DNA from: Trinickia symbiotica
GTDB lineage: Bacteria > Pseudomonadota > Gammaproteobacteria > Burkholderiales > Burkholderiaceae
NCBI RefSeq assembly: GCF_002934455.1
Contig: NZ_PTIR01000025.1
Location: 24,712 to 88,711 of the forward strand
Length of the DNA: 64,000 nt
Direction: 5' to 3'
The translations under genes were made by a program, and so were the position numbers. This document shows, in pieces, positions 27,398-35,621 of this stretch (positions are counted from its first letter, which is position 1; each line of letters opens with the position of its first letter). The notes beneath the pieces were generated by a model. It did not search any database and was not told the origin of the DNA. It was given only the letters and a program-made list of their open reading frames with translations.

Positions 27398-28504
27398 CTA
27401 GCGGATCGAGACAATCCGACCGAGGGTCGGGCCAGGCGTGAAGTCAATGCCAGCGATGGTGGGAACAAACCGGTCGCGCATCAGGATCGTGGTGCGGGTG
27501 TCACCTTTGTCCGTTTCCTCGATCTGTACTTCCTGCTCCTTCTGCTTGATGGTGTCGCCGCGGATGAGCAGACGTGTGCCGTCAATGCCGGCGACAACGC
27601 CGGTGATCTGTCCGGCTGCTAGCGCCAGGGCAAGATGCCAGTCGGAAAGGTCGCGCAGCGGACGGCGCGGCTTGACCGCCTTTGACGAGAACATCGCGGC
27701 GAACTGCGTCCACAGCGTCGCATGCTGCAGACGCCGCAGTTCGTGCTCGAGCTGCGCCGCATCGATCCGTGTGGACATGAAGGTAAATTCGCCCATCGTT
27801 GGGGGGATGCGATACGGCTCTGCTGCCCAGTCCTCGGGCAACTCCGGGGGCAGTTCGCCATCGCTGATTCGGGCGAGGCGTGCGGCCAGTGCCGTGTCAA
27901 CGCCGTCGGACCGACGCTTGACGCCGAAGAGGACAAGCTGCTTGAACGTCTGGTCGGGCGCGAGAAACACTTCGACCTGTGCCAAGTTGCGGGCAATCAT
28001 CGTGGCGAATTCGCGGTCCATCACGTAGTACGGCACGATCAGCACGAGCACGCCACTAAACGCGAGCCACGGGACCGTCTTCAGATAGAAGAGCTTTTCC
28101 AGACGATCGGGCTGACGCTCGCCAATCTGGGCCTTGTCCGATACGACGTCGCCATACGGCGGGTTCAAGAACAACAGTCCCATGCTGCGTGCAGTGACAA
28201 ACATGTCCTGGACGTCGGTGTGTGCCGCGGTGTCCAGCACGTCCTTCGCGTGCCACGCACGCTCACGGTCATACTCGACGCCAAACGTGCGGATTGCGTC
28301 GGGCGTTGCGCGCTGTTGCGCGAGTGCCTGTTTCAGGTCGTGCAGCGCGGCACCTTCACCGCAGCAGGGATCGAGCAGCCGTACGGGGCTGTCGGAATCG
28401 GCCAGCGCGAGGGCGGGCATGATCCGCTCAAGCGTGGCCGCATCGGTGGGGAAGTACCCGTTGCGAACAAAATTTCGGGCAAGACGAGGAAAGATGAGGG
28501 CCAT
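27398..28504 (-). CDS. DUF6094-type adenine-specific DNA methyltransferase
   Basis: 368 residues. S-adenosylmethionine-binding motif I is LLDPCCGEGAAL (about 45-52) and the catalytic motif IV of N6-adenine methylases is LFLNPPYGD (NPPY 114-117). The N terminus MALIFPRLARNFVRNGYFPTDAATLERI and length match DUF6094 proteins of plasmids and ICEs. The C-terminal half lacks a known target-recognition domain. GGAGC sits 6 bases before the ATG at 28504. No restriction endonuclease is adjacent, so it may protect the element from host restriction rather than form a restriction system. Confidence 0.8.
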   Translation of the reverse strand: MALIFPRLARNFVRNGYFPTDAATLERIMPALALADSDSPVRLLDPCCGEGAALHDLKQALAQQRATPDAIRTFGVEYDRERAWHAKDVLDTAAHTDVQDMFVTARSMGLLFLNPPYGDVVSDKAQIGERQPDRLEKLFYLKTVPWLAFSGVLVLIVPYYVMDREFATMIARNLAQVEVFLAPDQTFKQLVLFGVKRRSDGVDTALAARLARISDGELPPELPEDWAAEPYRIPPTMGEFTFMSTRIDAAQLEHELRRLQHATLWTQFAAMFSSKAVKPRRPLRDLSDWHLALALAAGQITGVVAGIDGTRLLIRGDTIKQKEQEVQIEETDKGDTRTTILMRDRFVPTIAGIDFTPGPTLGRIVSIR

Positions 28505-28525
28505 GTCGAGCTCCATCGAGGCGTG

Positions 28526-28555
28526 GTGTGTCGCCGGCCCGAAGGCCGGGCACAC
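28526..28555. repeat. GC-rich intergenic stem-loop
   Basis: GTGTG at 28526-28530 and CACAC at 28551-28555 enclose CCGGCC-CGAA-GGCCGG (28534-28549). Located between the methyltransferase start and the DUF3275 stop. Confidence 0.6.
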
Positions 28556-28569
28556 GAGAGTGGAAGGAA

Positions 28570-29133
28570 TCAGGTCTTGAGCCAGGTCTGGGTGGAAGCC
28601 TGGAAGGCGTAACCGAACGCGCGAAGCTGGTCGCGCTGCTGACGAAACACGCCGCGATCGACGGTCGGATCGAGCTTGACCGGCTCGCCCGCTACCATCG
28701 CGTCGGCCAGTTCGGTGCCGAACAGATCGGGCAGATACAGCTCGCCAGATTCGCCTGCGGGTTGCGAAGCGGTCGGTGGCGTTTCATGGTTACGCGCAAG
28801 CGCTGCGGTACCGGCTGTGCGTTCTTCATCAGCCGGATCCGGCTCTGCCGACGAGGCCGGTTGGTTCGTCTCGCTGAACGGCTCGTCGTTGTCGAGCTGC
28901 GCGTCGGCGAGCCTCGCGCGGATTTCGACGGTGACCTTGCCGTACCACACGTAGCTGTGCGGATAGATCTTGTCGATGAGGAAAGTTCCCGTGTAGGCGC
29001 CGGGCTCGAACTGCTCGAGCACCTTGTCCTTGACCTTGAATTCGCCGACGGATGTGGTCAGTTCGCCGACCTGGAACGGGCCGTTGCTGCCCTTGATGGT
29101 GCGCACGTCGAGCGTGCCGGAAAGAGAGATCAC
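28570..29133 (-). CDS. DUF3275 family protein
   Basis: 187 residues from a GTG with GGAGG 5 bases upstream. The N-terminal domain (ISLSGTLDVRTIKGSNGPFQVGELTTSVGEFKVKDKVLEQFEPGAYTG ... SYVWYGKVTVEIRARLADA) is the hallmark of DUF3275, found in PFGI/SPI-7-like ICEs. A variable acidic linker (about 95-140) leads to a C-terminal conserved patch (LYLPDLFGTELADAM). Function unknown; probably DNA- or protein-binding. Confidence 0.8.
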   Translation of the reverse strand: MISLSGTLDVRTIKGSNGPFQVGELTTSVGEFKVKDKVLEQFEPGAYTGTFLIDKIYPHSYVWYGKVTVEIRARLADAQLDNDEPFSETNQPASSAEPDPADEERTAGTAALARNHETPPTASQPAGESGELYLPDLFGTELADAMVAGEPVKLDPTVDRGVFRQQRDQLRAFGYAFQASTQTWLKT

Positions 29134-29152
29134 GATGCCTCCAGAAAGTGAG

Positions 29153-29185
29153 GCGGGACGCACCCTCGCGGGCATGGCGTCCCGC
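29153..29185. repeat. GC-rich intergenic stem-loop
   Basis: GCGGGACGC (29153-29161) pairs with GCGTCCCGC (29177-29185); the interior CCC-TCGC-GGG can pair too. GGTTGGGTTGAAG follows, the same word as at 27379 and 31221. Confidence 0.65.
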
Positions 29186-29405
29186 GGTTGGGTTGAAGAG
29201 ATACGGATCGATCCCGTCTGCCAGCGTGACGGGCAGGTAACCGGCGAGTGCGCCGGTAGAGGCTGTAGCTTTCGCGTGAAGCGACGACGCACGGATCCGA
29301 ATCGAACGGATCGAGAGGAATGGGTCTCGATTGAAGTGCCACCAATGCGGCGCCTCGGAAATGACCCCGCCGACTGGGCCACGCGCCTATGCGGCGTTGA
29401 CGAAC

Positions 29406-29942
29406 CTAGCTAGCGGGTTGCCCGGCAGGTTCGTCAGAGCGTTGTTGCTCGACGATGTGATGAAAGAGCCGGGGCGGAAGGCGGAACAGGCGGCCGCCAC
29501 TTTCGACGATCCACGTGCGATGACGCCGGCCGATGACGACAGCCTCGGTGATCGACAGCCCTTTGAGCGTCAACATGTCGCCGGGCCTCAACACACGCGA
29601 GCGCGCCGCATGCCACGCATGGACCTTTTCGCGCCATGCCGGTGAGGCGGGCGGGACCATCTCGAGATACGCGAGCGGGCACGAGTAATAGAAGGGCTCC
29701 ATTTCCTCGCACAGGTCCTTGTAACCCCAGCCCGCGCAGCCTTTGTCCCACGCGAGCAAGTCGCAGCCGATGTAACGCAACGGCGTGTCGCCGGGGCGTT
29801 CGATTTCCCAAACCGTCCAGAGCACGTTGCCGCTGCAACAGTGGCGCAGGCAGCGGCGTGAGCAGTCATCGTGCTCCTCGTTGCGCGTGAGGCGTGCAAT
29901 CAGTTGTGCACGCGTTTGTCCATGACCAAAGAGCCAACCCAT
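29406..29942 (-). CDS. Conserved hypothetical protein (MGWLFG-type)
   Basis: 178 residues. The start MGWLFGHGQTRAQLIARLTR and the core GNVLWTVWEIE ... YIGCDLLAWDKGCAGWGYKDLCEEMEPFYYSCPLAYLEMVP are familiar from conserved proteins of proteobacterial mobile elements (a DUF6927-like group). Several Cys (32, 36, 60, 69, 78, 88 region) may bind metal. Function unknown. Confidence 0.7.
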   Translation of the reverse strand: MGWLFGHGQTRAQLIARLTRNEEHDDCSRRCLRHCCSGNVLWTVWEIERPGDTPLRYIGCDLLAWDKGCAGWGYKDLCEEMEPFYYSCPLAYLEMVPPASPAWREKVHAWHAARSRVLRPGDMLTLKGLSITEAVVIGRRHRTWIVESGGRLFRLPPRLFHHIVEQQRSDEPAGQPAS

Positions 29943-29993
29943 GGTGCACCTCGCACAGCGAGTCGAGGCATTGTGCCCAAAGCGGGTTTAATG

Positions 29994-30003
29994 CCCCGCG
30001 GGG
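29994..30003. repeat. Short GC palindrome in intergenic gap
   Basis: CCCCGCGGGG preceded by GCGGGTTTAATG. It is the shortest of the series of GC-rich elements between genes in this block. Confidence 0.4.
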
Positions 30004-30062
30004 AACGCACCGTTGATCCGATGCAGATGGAAGAATGAGGTGATGCGGTGACAAGTCTCTGG

Positions 30063-30649
30063 TCACACGCGCCGTTGCGAGCGAAGGTCGCGACCGATGA
30101 CCGGACGCACCGAGCTGATGATGAACACAGTCCAGTCGGCGAAATAACGCCCATCGAAAACGATCGCGCCCGCGTTCAGCATGAGCTGGATTGGCATCGT
30201 GGTCCTGCCGGTAGGCGTCGGCCCGTCGGGTCCGGCTATGTGCTCCATGTCGGGGAAGAACCGAAAACCGTCGAACGGATCGAGGAATTCGAGCTTGAGG
30301 TCGCGGGCCTCGACGGTGTGGCAACAACGCAGCCGGCCGATCAGGGGCCATCGAATCCTGCAACGAGCGGGGACCCAAGCGGATCGTCTCGTCCGTTGAA
30401 GAGCCCGAGGTAGAGGCCGTCGGGAAGATCGACGCTCTGCGCCGTATAGCGCGGCAATGTGCGCCCGTCGCGACACTGGAAGACAAACTGCGATGGATCG
30501 TCATCGTCGTCGGGTTGCTCGGCAGCATGAAGCTGTGACGCCGGTACGTGCTGGAAGCAGTACGCGCGTGCCAGCGACCCGTGCCGCATGCTCGTATCGA
30601 AGCCGCTGATGGCACGGCGAGAAGGGGCGATGGAAATGCAAATTGACAT
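30063..30649 (-). pseudogene. Hypothetical protein gene with a -1 frameshift
   Basis: The first frame runs MSICISIAPSRRAISGFDTSMR to LVAGFDGP and stops at 30341. The reading continues without it as LIGRLRCCHTVEARDLKLEFLDPF to RDLRSQRRV in another frame, giving about 195 residues. The break coincides with a run of four G on the plus strand (30344-30347); one more base would restore the frame. GGAGA precedes the ATG. No family recognised; the second half (DPFDGFRFFPDMEHI ... MPIQLMLNAGAIVFDG) reads as a real protein. Confidence 0.65.
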
Positions 30650-30667
30650 CGTTGTCTCCGGGAGTGT

Positions 30668-30700
30668 TGCGGAGACGCGCCCTGCGGGGTGCGTTCCGCA
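30668..30700. repeat. GC-rich intergenic stem-loop
   Basis: TGCGGA-G-ACGC (30668-30678) pairs with GCGT-TCCGCA (30691-30700) with a one-base bulge; the interior CCC-TGC-GGG pairs as well. Confidence 0.55.
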
Positions 30701-30739
30701 AGGCATGAAGGGTGGGCTGGGCGTCAGTCCATTAGCCGA

Positions 30740-31159
30740 TCAATCGATTGCCGCAAAGATCTCGCGCGCCTCAGGGTGAGACGGGACGAAGGCGAACAGC
30801 CTGTGATAGAGGTCTGTGAACTTGGCGTCTTCTGTCGTCCACGCCATGGCGTTCAGGGCGAAGAGCGTGGCCACGATGCCGGCGGCGTCGCAGCTCATTT
30901 CGCCATCGTATCCGTTGCCATCGCACGTGATGGGCAGCGGGCCACCCAGACGGGGCGCCATGTAGAAGGCGTCGTTGGAGAGCTCGACGTAGTCCCAGAA
31001 ACCGCCGTGGTAGGTCTCGCACAACGACGACATTGCGGCGTAGACAGCGACTTCCGCACGGATCATGTGCTGGCCGAAGTAACGCGGCAGAATTTCCAAC
31101 CGACGGTCCTCGGGCACAAGGGTGGCCACGATGCCGTGCGTTTCAGTGGTCTCGTTCAT
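30740..31159 (-). CDS. ardB: ArdB/KlcA family antirestriction protein
   Basis: 139 residues. LVPEDRRLEILPRYFGQHMIRAE, GGFWDYVELSNDAFYMAPRLG and DGNGYDGEMSCDAAGIVATLFALNAMAW are the conserved blocks of the ArdB/KlcA family, which inhibits type I restriction of incoming DNA without mimicking DNA charge as ArdA does. It would protect the element on entry into a new host. The start at 31159 (MNETTETHG) is chosen because family proteins begin near here; a longer frame is rich in Pro/Arg and unlikely. Confidence 0.85.
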   Translation of the reverse strand: MNETTETHGIVATLVPEDRRLEILPRYFGQHMIRAEVAVYAAMSSLCETYHGGFWDYVELSNDAFYMAPRLGGPLPITCDGNGYDGEMSCDAAGIVATLFALNAMAWTTEDAKFTDLYHRLFAFVPSHPEAREIFAAID

Positions 31160-31192
31160 GACATCCTCTGGAAAAGGCGCGGAGGATGGCTG

Positions 31193-31223
31193 CCCTCGCG
31201 GGGAAGCGCATTCCCCGCGAGGG
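31193..31223. repeat. Perfect 13-bp intergenic stem-loop
   Basis: CCCTCGCGGGGAA (31193-31205) pairs perfectly with TTCCCCGCGAGGG (31211-31223) across a 5-base loop, followed by TTGAACAAAGG. The best-formed member of the series. Confidence 0.75.
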
Positions 31224-31259
31224 TTGAACAAAGGAACGACTTAAGAGCGGGGAAGCGAG

Positions 31260-31400
31260 CTATTCCGGACCCGGCATCATGGCGACGCCGGTACAGCCGT
31301 GCAGACAATGGCACCGGAAGCGGGCTGTGAAGGTGTCGCCTAACGCGGCGACAGACGGACCTGCAACTGGCAAGTCGGCAGGGAACACGTTATGCCTCAT
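31260..31400 (-). CDS. Possible small Cys-containing protein
   Basis: 46 residues from MRHNVFPADLPVAGPSV to CLHGCTGVAMMPGPE, with CHCLHGC that could bind metal. GAGGA is 2-6 bases before the ATG, which is rather close. It lies in a 500-base gap between ardB and the DUF3577 gene where no other gene is supported. The remaining 31401-31662 holds no gene I can support. Confidence 0.3.
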   Translation of the reverse strand: MRHNVFPADLPVAGPSVAALGDTFTARFRCHCLHGCTGVAMMPGPE

Positions 31401-31662
31401 TGTCCTCATCGGCGCCGACGGCAGTGAGGGCGAATGACGCATAACGCCTGGCAGTTTGCCCCTGCCAGGCGCGTGTCTGAGCCGGGACGATAGGTCCGGC
31501 GCAAACGGCACGGCGTAGTGGGGACACCGTGGACCCGGGCGACGATCTGCGGGACGGTGCCGGGTTTCCGGAACGGGCTCGAGGAGCGTCGCTCTGGAAA
31601 GCCGGCAGTCCGATAGTGCGGGAGAGAAGCCCCCGCACGAGGCGGGGACCGAGGGGCGCCGG

Positions 31663-32340
31663 TTATTCTGCGTTGGCGGACGGGCGACGGGTGCTTCCGT
31701 TCGCATGACGGCGCAGCGGCGGATAGCGGTTGCTACGCGTTGCGGTGCGGTCGGCCTGGCGGTCAGCCGATGCGGCATCATTGCTAGGGGCTCCGATATC
31801 GCGGCCGTTGGCCGGTTCCTCCGCAGAAGGCGTATTGCGTTGGTCGCGATCGCCCGTTGGCGGTTCATGCCCGTTGACGGCCTCCGCGGAAGTGTCGGCG
31901 CCTGCTTCAGCGTCGTCATCGCCTTCGTCACGGTAGACTTCCTGGCCGTCGACCTTGATCCAGAAGAGCTTGAGCAGACGCCCCTTGAGGACAGCGCCGG
32001 TTTCGCCCGCGCGATTGCCGGTGCGCTCGAAGGTTCGGATGTAGTGGTCACCCGCGCGGAAGGAGACGAGGACCTTTACATCCGGATCGTTCGCGTCGTC
32101 CATCACGGCACGGACAGCTTCCTTCGCCTTCTCGCCTGAGACGATCAGGTCGAGCGGGAGATAGACGACGCCGTTCTCGACGTTCGGATCACCATGAAAC
32201 GCGGAGACGGAGCATGCGAGAAAGGGTTTGGCCTTGCTGCGACCATTTCCCCGGGCGGTCACGTCGCGCACGCGCGACAGATATCCGAGGCCTCGCAGAT
32301 GAAGATCGAAATACTTGCGGGGTTCGACAGGCTGATTCAT
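31663..32340 (-). CDS. STY4534/DUF3577 ICE replication-associated protein
   Basis: 225 residues from MNQPVEPRKYFDLHLRGLGYLSRVRDV. The first 135 residues (KAKPFLACSVSAFHGDP ... VYLPLDLIVSGEKAKEAVRAVMDD ... VKVLVSFRAGDHYIRTF ... LKGRLLKLFWIKVDGQEVY) match the DUF3577/STY4534 family of SPI-7-like ICEs, a probable OB-like DNA-associated protein. The C-terminal 90 residues are acidic then basic and disordered. It is the first gene of the long minus-strand block. Confidence 0.8.
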   Translation of the reverse strand: MNQPVEPRKYFDLHLRGLGYLSRVRDVTARGNGRSKAKPFLACSVSAFHGDPNVENGVVYLPLDLIVSGEKAKEAVRAVMDDANDPDVKVLVSFRAGDHYIRTFERTGNRAGETGAVLKGRLLKLFWIKVDGQEVYRDEGDDDAEAGADTSAEAVNGHEPPTGDRDQRNTPSAEEPANGRDIGAPSNDAASADRQADRTATRSNRYPPLRRHANGSTRRPSANAE

Positions 32341-32376
32341 GACGATTCTCCAGAACGAAAAAGGGGAATCGCCAGT

Positions 32377-32411
32377 GCCCGTGTCGGGGAATGACAATTC
32401 CCCAGGCGGGC
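32377..32411. repeat. Nested stem-loop upstream of the DUF3577 gene
   Basis: GCCCG (32377-32381) and CGGGC (32407-32411) enclose GGGGAAT-GACA-ATTCCCC (32386-32403). It lies about 40 bases before the first gene of the block, so it may shape the leader of the whole transcript. Confidence 0.55.
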
Positions 32412-32747
32412 AAAAAAAGAAGGCTTCTGGTCAAAAGACCTGCGGTGGTCCAGACAGAGGGACGAAGCGAACCGCGAAAGGTGTCGCACGAGCGACGGTA
32501 CTGAGAAGGATGCTGGATGGGCTCCAGCGGGCAACTTCAATCGCGAATCATAGTCGGCGATGCCGAAAAATCAAGGCGGTTTGCTCGATCATTTTTGTTC
32601 GCTGTTCAAATGAATTTGACAGGATTGAACTTGATCTCCCGATGCGTCACGATGTCTCACAAGCGAAGACTTGGGTGGTCGACGGATGTGCCGGCGCTCT
32701 GGTTGCGGAAAGTGGATGGGTTTGCACAGCAGGCCAATCACGCAATG
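32412..32747. other. Intergenic region with a palindrome overlapping TTGACA
   Basis: No gene is supported here. TCAAAT-GA-ATTTGA (32607-32620) overlaps TTGACA at 32617-32622. The stretch is less GC-rich than its neighbours and probably holds the promoter of the minus-strand block and a regulator site. Confidence 0.35.
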
Positions 32748-32978
32748 TCACTTGAGCTCATCAAAATCGAGCATGGAAGCGGGAGAAACGCCGAGTGTGG
32801 CGGCCAGCACGCAGATGTTATAGAGGGCGATGTTGCGCTGCCCGCGTTCGATACCGCCAACGTACGACCGGGCAAGGCCACTTTCGAGCGCAAGGCGCTC
32901 CTGTGACCAGCCGCGCGCCTTGCGAAGCTCGATCAGGCGTTTCCCAAACAGGGCAAGGGGGTCGTACTGCATCGACAT
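32748..32978 (-). CDS. XRE-family helix-turn-helix regulator
   Basis: 76 residues from MSMQYDPLALFGKRLIELRKARGWSQERLALESGLARSYVGGIERGQRNIALYNICVLAATLGVSPASML, a complete Cro/C1 HTH and little else. This one-domain type is common as a repressor in ICEs and restriction loci. An in-frame ATG further upstream (33059) would add 27 residues; neither start has a strong ribosome-binding site. It may regulate the long block downstream. Confidence 0.75.
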   Translation of the reverse strand: MSMQYDPLALFGKRLIELRKARGWSQERLALESGLARSYVGGIERGQRNIALYNICVLAATLGVSPASMLDFDELK

Positions 32979-33165
32979 CTCGATCGGAAAGATATCGAAG
33001 CGTACGTATTTGACCTGTTTGAGGCCACGCTCTATGATGACACGTACTATGAGTGACAATTTTGCATGTTGGCCGCAATAGTTTTGATATTCGACGTGGA
33101 TCCGGCCCGCGATGTCGTGGCCGGTGTGCCCGCCCGATTGACCTTCTTCTCATACAGGGAGAGCA

Positions 33166-33585
33166 GTGAGCCAACCCGTCTCGGATCTCGCACAGCTGCT
33201 GGCGACAATGCAGCCAGAGCTGAATGAAGGCGCCTATGTTTTTTCGTCCGTGCAGGCAGATAGGGATGTGTCGCAACTCGCTCCCCTGGCGACGTTTCGT
33301 GAGCGCGAGGGGCTGACCGTCGTCATCGATGAACCGACGGCACTCCGCGAAGGGTTACCCGTTCTTTTCCGGGCGGCTTGGATCACACTGAACGTCCATT
33401 CCGACCTGGAGGCTGTGGGGCTCACGGCTGCAGTGGCTGATGCGCTGACGAGAGCCCGCATCAGTTGCAACGTCGTTGCCGCCGCATTTCACGATCACAT
33501 TTTTGTGCCCGTGGAGCGCGCGCGGGATGCGCTTGCTCAATTGACGGACCTCCAGGCAAGGGCAGGACAGAGCGTGCCGGGTTAG
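33166..33585 (+). CDS. ACT-domain protein (DUF2241/CASTOR-like)
   Basis: 139 residues, GTG start with AGGGAG upstream. The first part (LLATMQPELNEGAYVFSSV) and the repeat-like second part (AAWITLNVHSDLEAVGLTAAVADALTRARISCNVVAAAFHDHIFVPVERARDALAQL) form the two ACT-like halves of this family, which bind amino acids or other small ligands. Isolated location; physiological role unknown. Confidence 0.75.
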   Translation: MSQPVSDLAQLLATMQPELNEGAYVFSSVQADRDVSQLAPLATFREREGLTVVIDEPTALREGLPVLFRAAWITLNVHSDLEAVGLTAAVADALTRARISCNVVAAAFHDHIFVPVERARDALAQLTDLQARAGQSVPG

Positions 33586-33637
33586 CCGGACACCAGCCGG
33601 GAATGCTTCCTGCCCGGGGCGGTCAGGTCCCGCTTCC

Positions 33638-34525
33638 TCACTGAACCGCCGCGACAAATTCCTGGCGAAACGCTTCAAAGAGCTGACTGATCCGTTCAGT
33701 CGTATCGCCGCCGAAAATCCGTGCGCGGCTTGCCACCATGTGCGTCAGTATGAGGGGTGACGGATCGTCCGGCGCAATGACCGCGAGGATCTGGTCGCGC
33801 ACTTCCGGTGTGACGATGCCCGCCATGTCGCGGCCGAGGAGGGCCGCGCCGGCGATATCGGGATCGTGCTCGTGCCGTTCGATCAGGTCGAAGGCGTCGT
33901 CGGCATACAACCTATCGAGATTTCCTGCCTCGCCGTACCAAGCCAGCAGAAAAAGCAGATCGGTTGCGTCCTTGCGATCGACCGCGTGACGATCTTTCCA
34001 GGCAATGATCTTGAGCATTGCCTGCGCCGGAAGGGAAGCGACAGGAACCACGAGATCGGCATCCATGCGTACCGGCACAGCGACCTGCAACGCCTGTTCG
34101 AAGCCGGCGACGTTCATGCGGATGGCCTGATCGGGCGGCCAAGCGATTTCGCCACCATCGTCTGCGATCCCCCCGAACGGTACGATGTCAAGCCAGGTTC
34201 TGGCGCCGGTCTCAGGGGCTTGGTAGTGCAGCCGGTGGGTTGCACTGCCTCGTTGCTCGAAGTGGCCGGACGTGAGTAGCGCCGTTCTCAGTGTTTCATG
34301 GCCGGCCCAGCTTTCAATGGAAATACCGATGTCAACGTCTGCCGTCGCCCGCGTTGGTTCGATATCGTGGACGTGCGTCAGCACGATGTCGCGTGCGCTC
34401 GCCCCACCGACAAACCACTGGATGTTCTTCTCGGAAGCGGCGGCGGCCACCTCACGCAGAAGGGCCACCATTTCGGGTGGAAAAGGGCGATGGGGGCGAG
34501 GCTCAAGCGGGGAGATATTGTTCAC
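33638..34525 (-). CDS. AbiEii/AbiGii-type nucleotidyltransferase toxin
   Basis: 295 residues. The nucleotidyltransferase signature is GGASARD (40-46) followed by the metal-binding pair in TADVDIGI (Asp63, Asp65), and LKIIAWKDRHAVDRKDATDLLFLL later. AbiEii toxins transfer nucleotides to tRNA or similar targets and arrest growth, giving abortive phage resistance or plasmid stability. The start overlaps the 3' end of the antitoxin gene by 23 bases, so production follows the antitoxin. Confidence 0.82.
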   Translation of the reverse strand: MNNISPLEPRPHRPFPPEMVALLREVAAAASEKNIQWFVGGASARDIVLTHVHDIEPTRATADVDIGISIESWAGHETLRTALLTSGHFEQRGSATHRLHYQAPETGARTWLDIVPFGGIADDGGEIAWPPDQAIRMNVAGFEQALQVAVPVRMDADLVVPVASLPAQAMLKIIAWKDRHAVDRKDATDLLFLLAWYGEAGNLDRLYADDAFDLIERHEHDPDIAGAALLGRDMAGIVTPEVRDQILAVIAPDDPSPLILTHMVASRARIFGGDTTERISQLFEAFRQEFVAAVQ

Positions 34526-35549
34526 GCACTAACCGGGCCGTTTCGAGATTGCGCGAGTCGCCACTCGCCATGAGATCAGCGTAGACGAGCAGGGGCGGCG
34601 CGATGTTTTGCGGAAGTCCAGCCGCCGGCTGGAGCTGGATCGGGGACCTCAGGAATTCAATGTTGCCGTCGCGATCAGGCCGCAGGCGAGCCTTCGCAAT
34701 CCACTCCCTCGGCACCTCGCTGGCACAGTATACGGTGAATGCGGCTGGTTTCAGGTATTGCGTAAGGATGGCTGCTGCCGGCTCTCCACCGAACTGGCAC
34801 CGGTCGGGAAGATCGGGAACGCTTTTCCACCAGTCGGGGATGTCGGTGCGGAAGCGGCCGAGCTGAAGCGATCCACGCAACAGTGTCGGGTACAACGTGG
34901 TCCATTCATCGATGAGCCGGGCTGCGTCGGCGAACTGCATGCCGCGCCCGCCGGGCTGCTCGATGAGGTCGCGCCGATCCAGCATGCCGTGAATGGCGTT
35001 CTGGACCGTTCCGTGGCTGACGCCGGCAACCTCTGCGATATCCCGGTAGGTTTTTTCCAGCAGTGAAGGGACTGCGAGCAGGGCGAGCGCGACGCGCAGT
35101 GTCGATTTGGTCCAGGTGCGGCTGCGTGATTGCGGGCTGCTGGCCGGGCGTGGGCGTCCAGACACGAGAATGACGCTATCGCCTAGAAGAAGACTGGCGT
35201 TGCCGGCCAGGTCGAGCGCATCAACCTGCAGGTCGCGGCACGCATTGATCATATTGGGGGACAGATACAATGTCACGAGCAGGAGCCGGTCACCGTCGTC
35301 CGGCGCGGCCTGCGCGCGGACAGCGGCCAAGGTGCCGTAGCGGTCGATCGTCCGTTTGACATGCGCGAGGCGTTTGTAGCGGCGGGTGCCGACATGGAAC
35401 TCCAGTACTGCATCCGCACCGGACCGGGGTGGCGCCTTGCGCAGGTGGACGGACACGCCGGTCGCATCGCCGAACGCGGTGGCGGCAGCTTCCAGCAGAG
35501 GAGGCAGATCGTGGTCGGCCGGATGCATGGCAAGATCGCGGTTGTCCAA
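34503..35549 (-). CDS. AbiEi-type antitoxin (type IV toxin-antitoxin)
   Basis: 348 residues from a TTG at 35549, or 341 from the ATG at 35528 (MHPADHDLPPLLEAAATAFG). Residues about 155-200 (LLEKTYRDIAEVAGVSHGTVQNAIHGMLDRRDLIEQPGGRG) are a winged helix that in AbiEi binds the promoter; the rest should neutralise the toxin. An operator-like repeat ends 11 bases before the TTG, fitting autorepression. Neither start has a clear ribosome-binding site, so the mRNA may be almost leaderless. Confidence 0.8.
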   Translation of the reverse strand: MDNRDLAMHPADHDLPPLLEAAATAFGDATGVSVHLRKAPPRSGADAVLEFHVGTRRYKRLAHVKRTIDRYGTLAAVRAQAAPDDGDRLLLVTLYLSPNMINACRDLQVDALDLAGNASLLLGDSVILVSGRPRPASSPQSRSRTWTKSTLRVALALLAVPSLLEKTYRDIAEVAGVSHGTVQNAIHGMLDRRDLIEQPGGRGMQFADAARLIDEWTTLYPTLLRGSLQLGRFRTDIPDWWKSVPDLPDRCQFGGEPAAAILTQYLKPAAFTVYCASEVPREWIAKARLRPDRDGNIEFLRSPIQLQPAAGLPQNIAPPLLVYADLMASGDSRNLETARLVREQYLPA

Positions 35550-35559
35550 ATATCTTTAT

Positions 35560-35578
35560 TGTACACGTACCGTGGACG
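35560..35578. promoter_or_regulatory. AbiEi operator candidate, copy 1
   Basis: TGTACACG-TAC-CGTGGACG, an imperfect form of the palindrome at 35622. It lies at the antitoxin start, in the expected promoter region. Confidence 0.55.
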
Positions 35579-35621
35579 GCGTGAAATTTTGGATGAGGCG
35601 GGTTTGTCCGAAAAATAGACG

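Noticed and set aside
29866..30615. 249-codon minus-strand frame
   Set aside because: It overlaps the real hypothetical genes in another frame and is rich in Arg/Pro/Ser; the frames with conserved-looking sequence are used instead.
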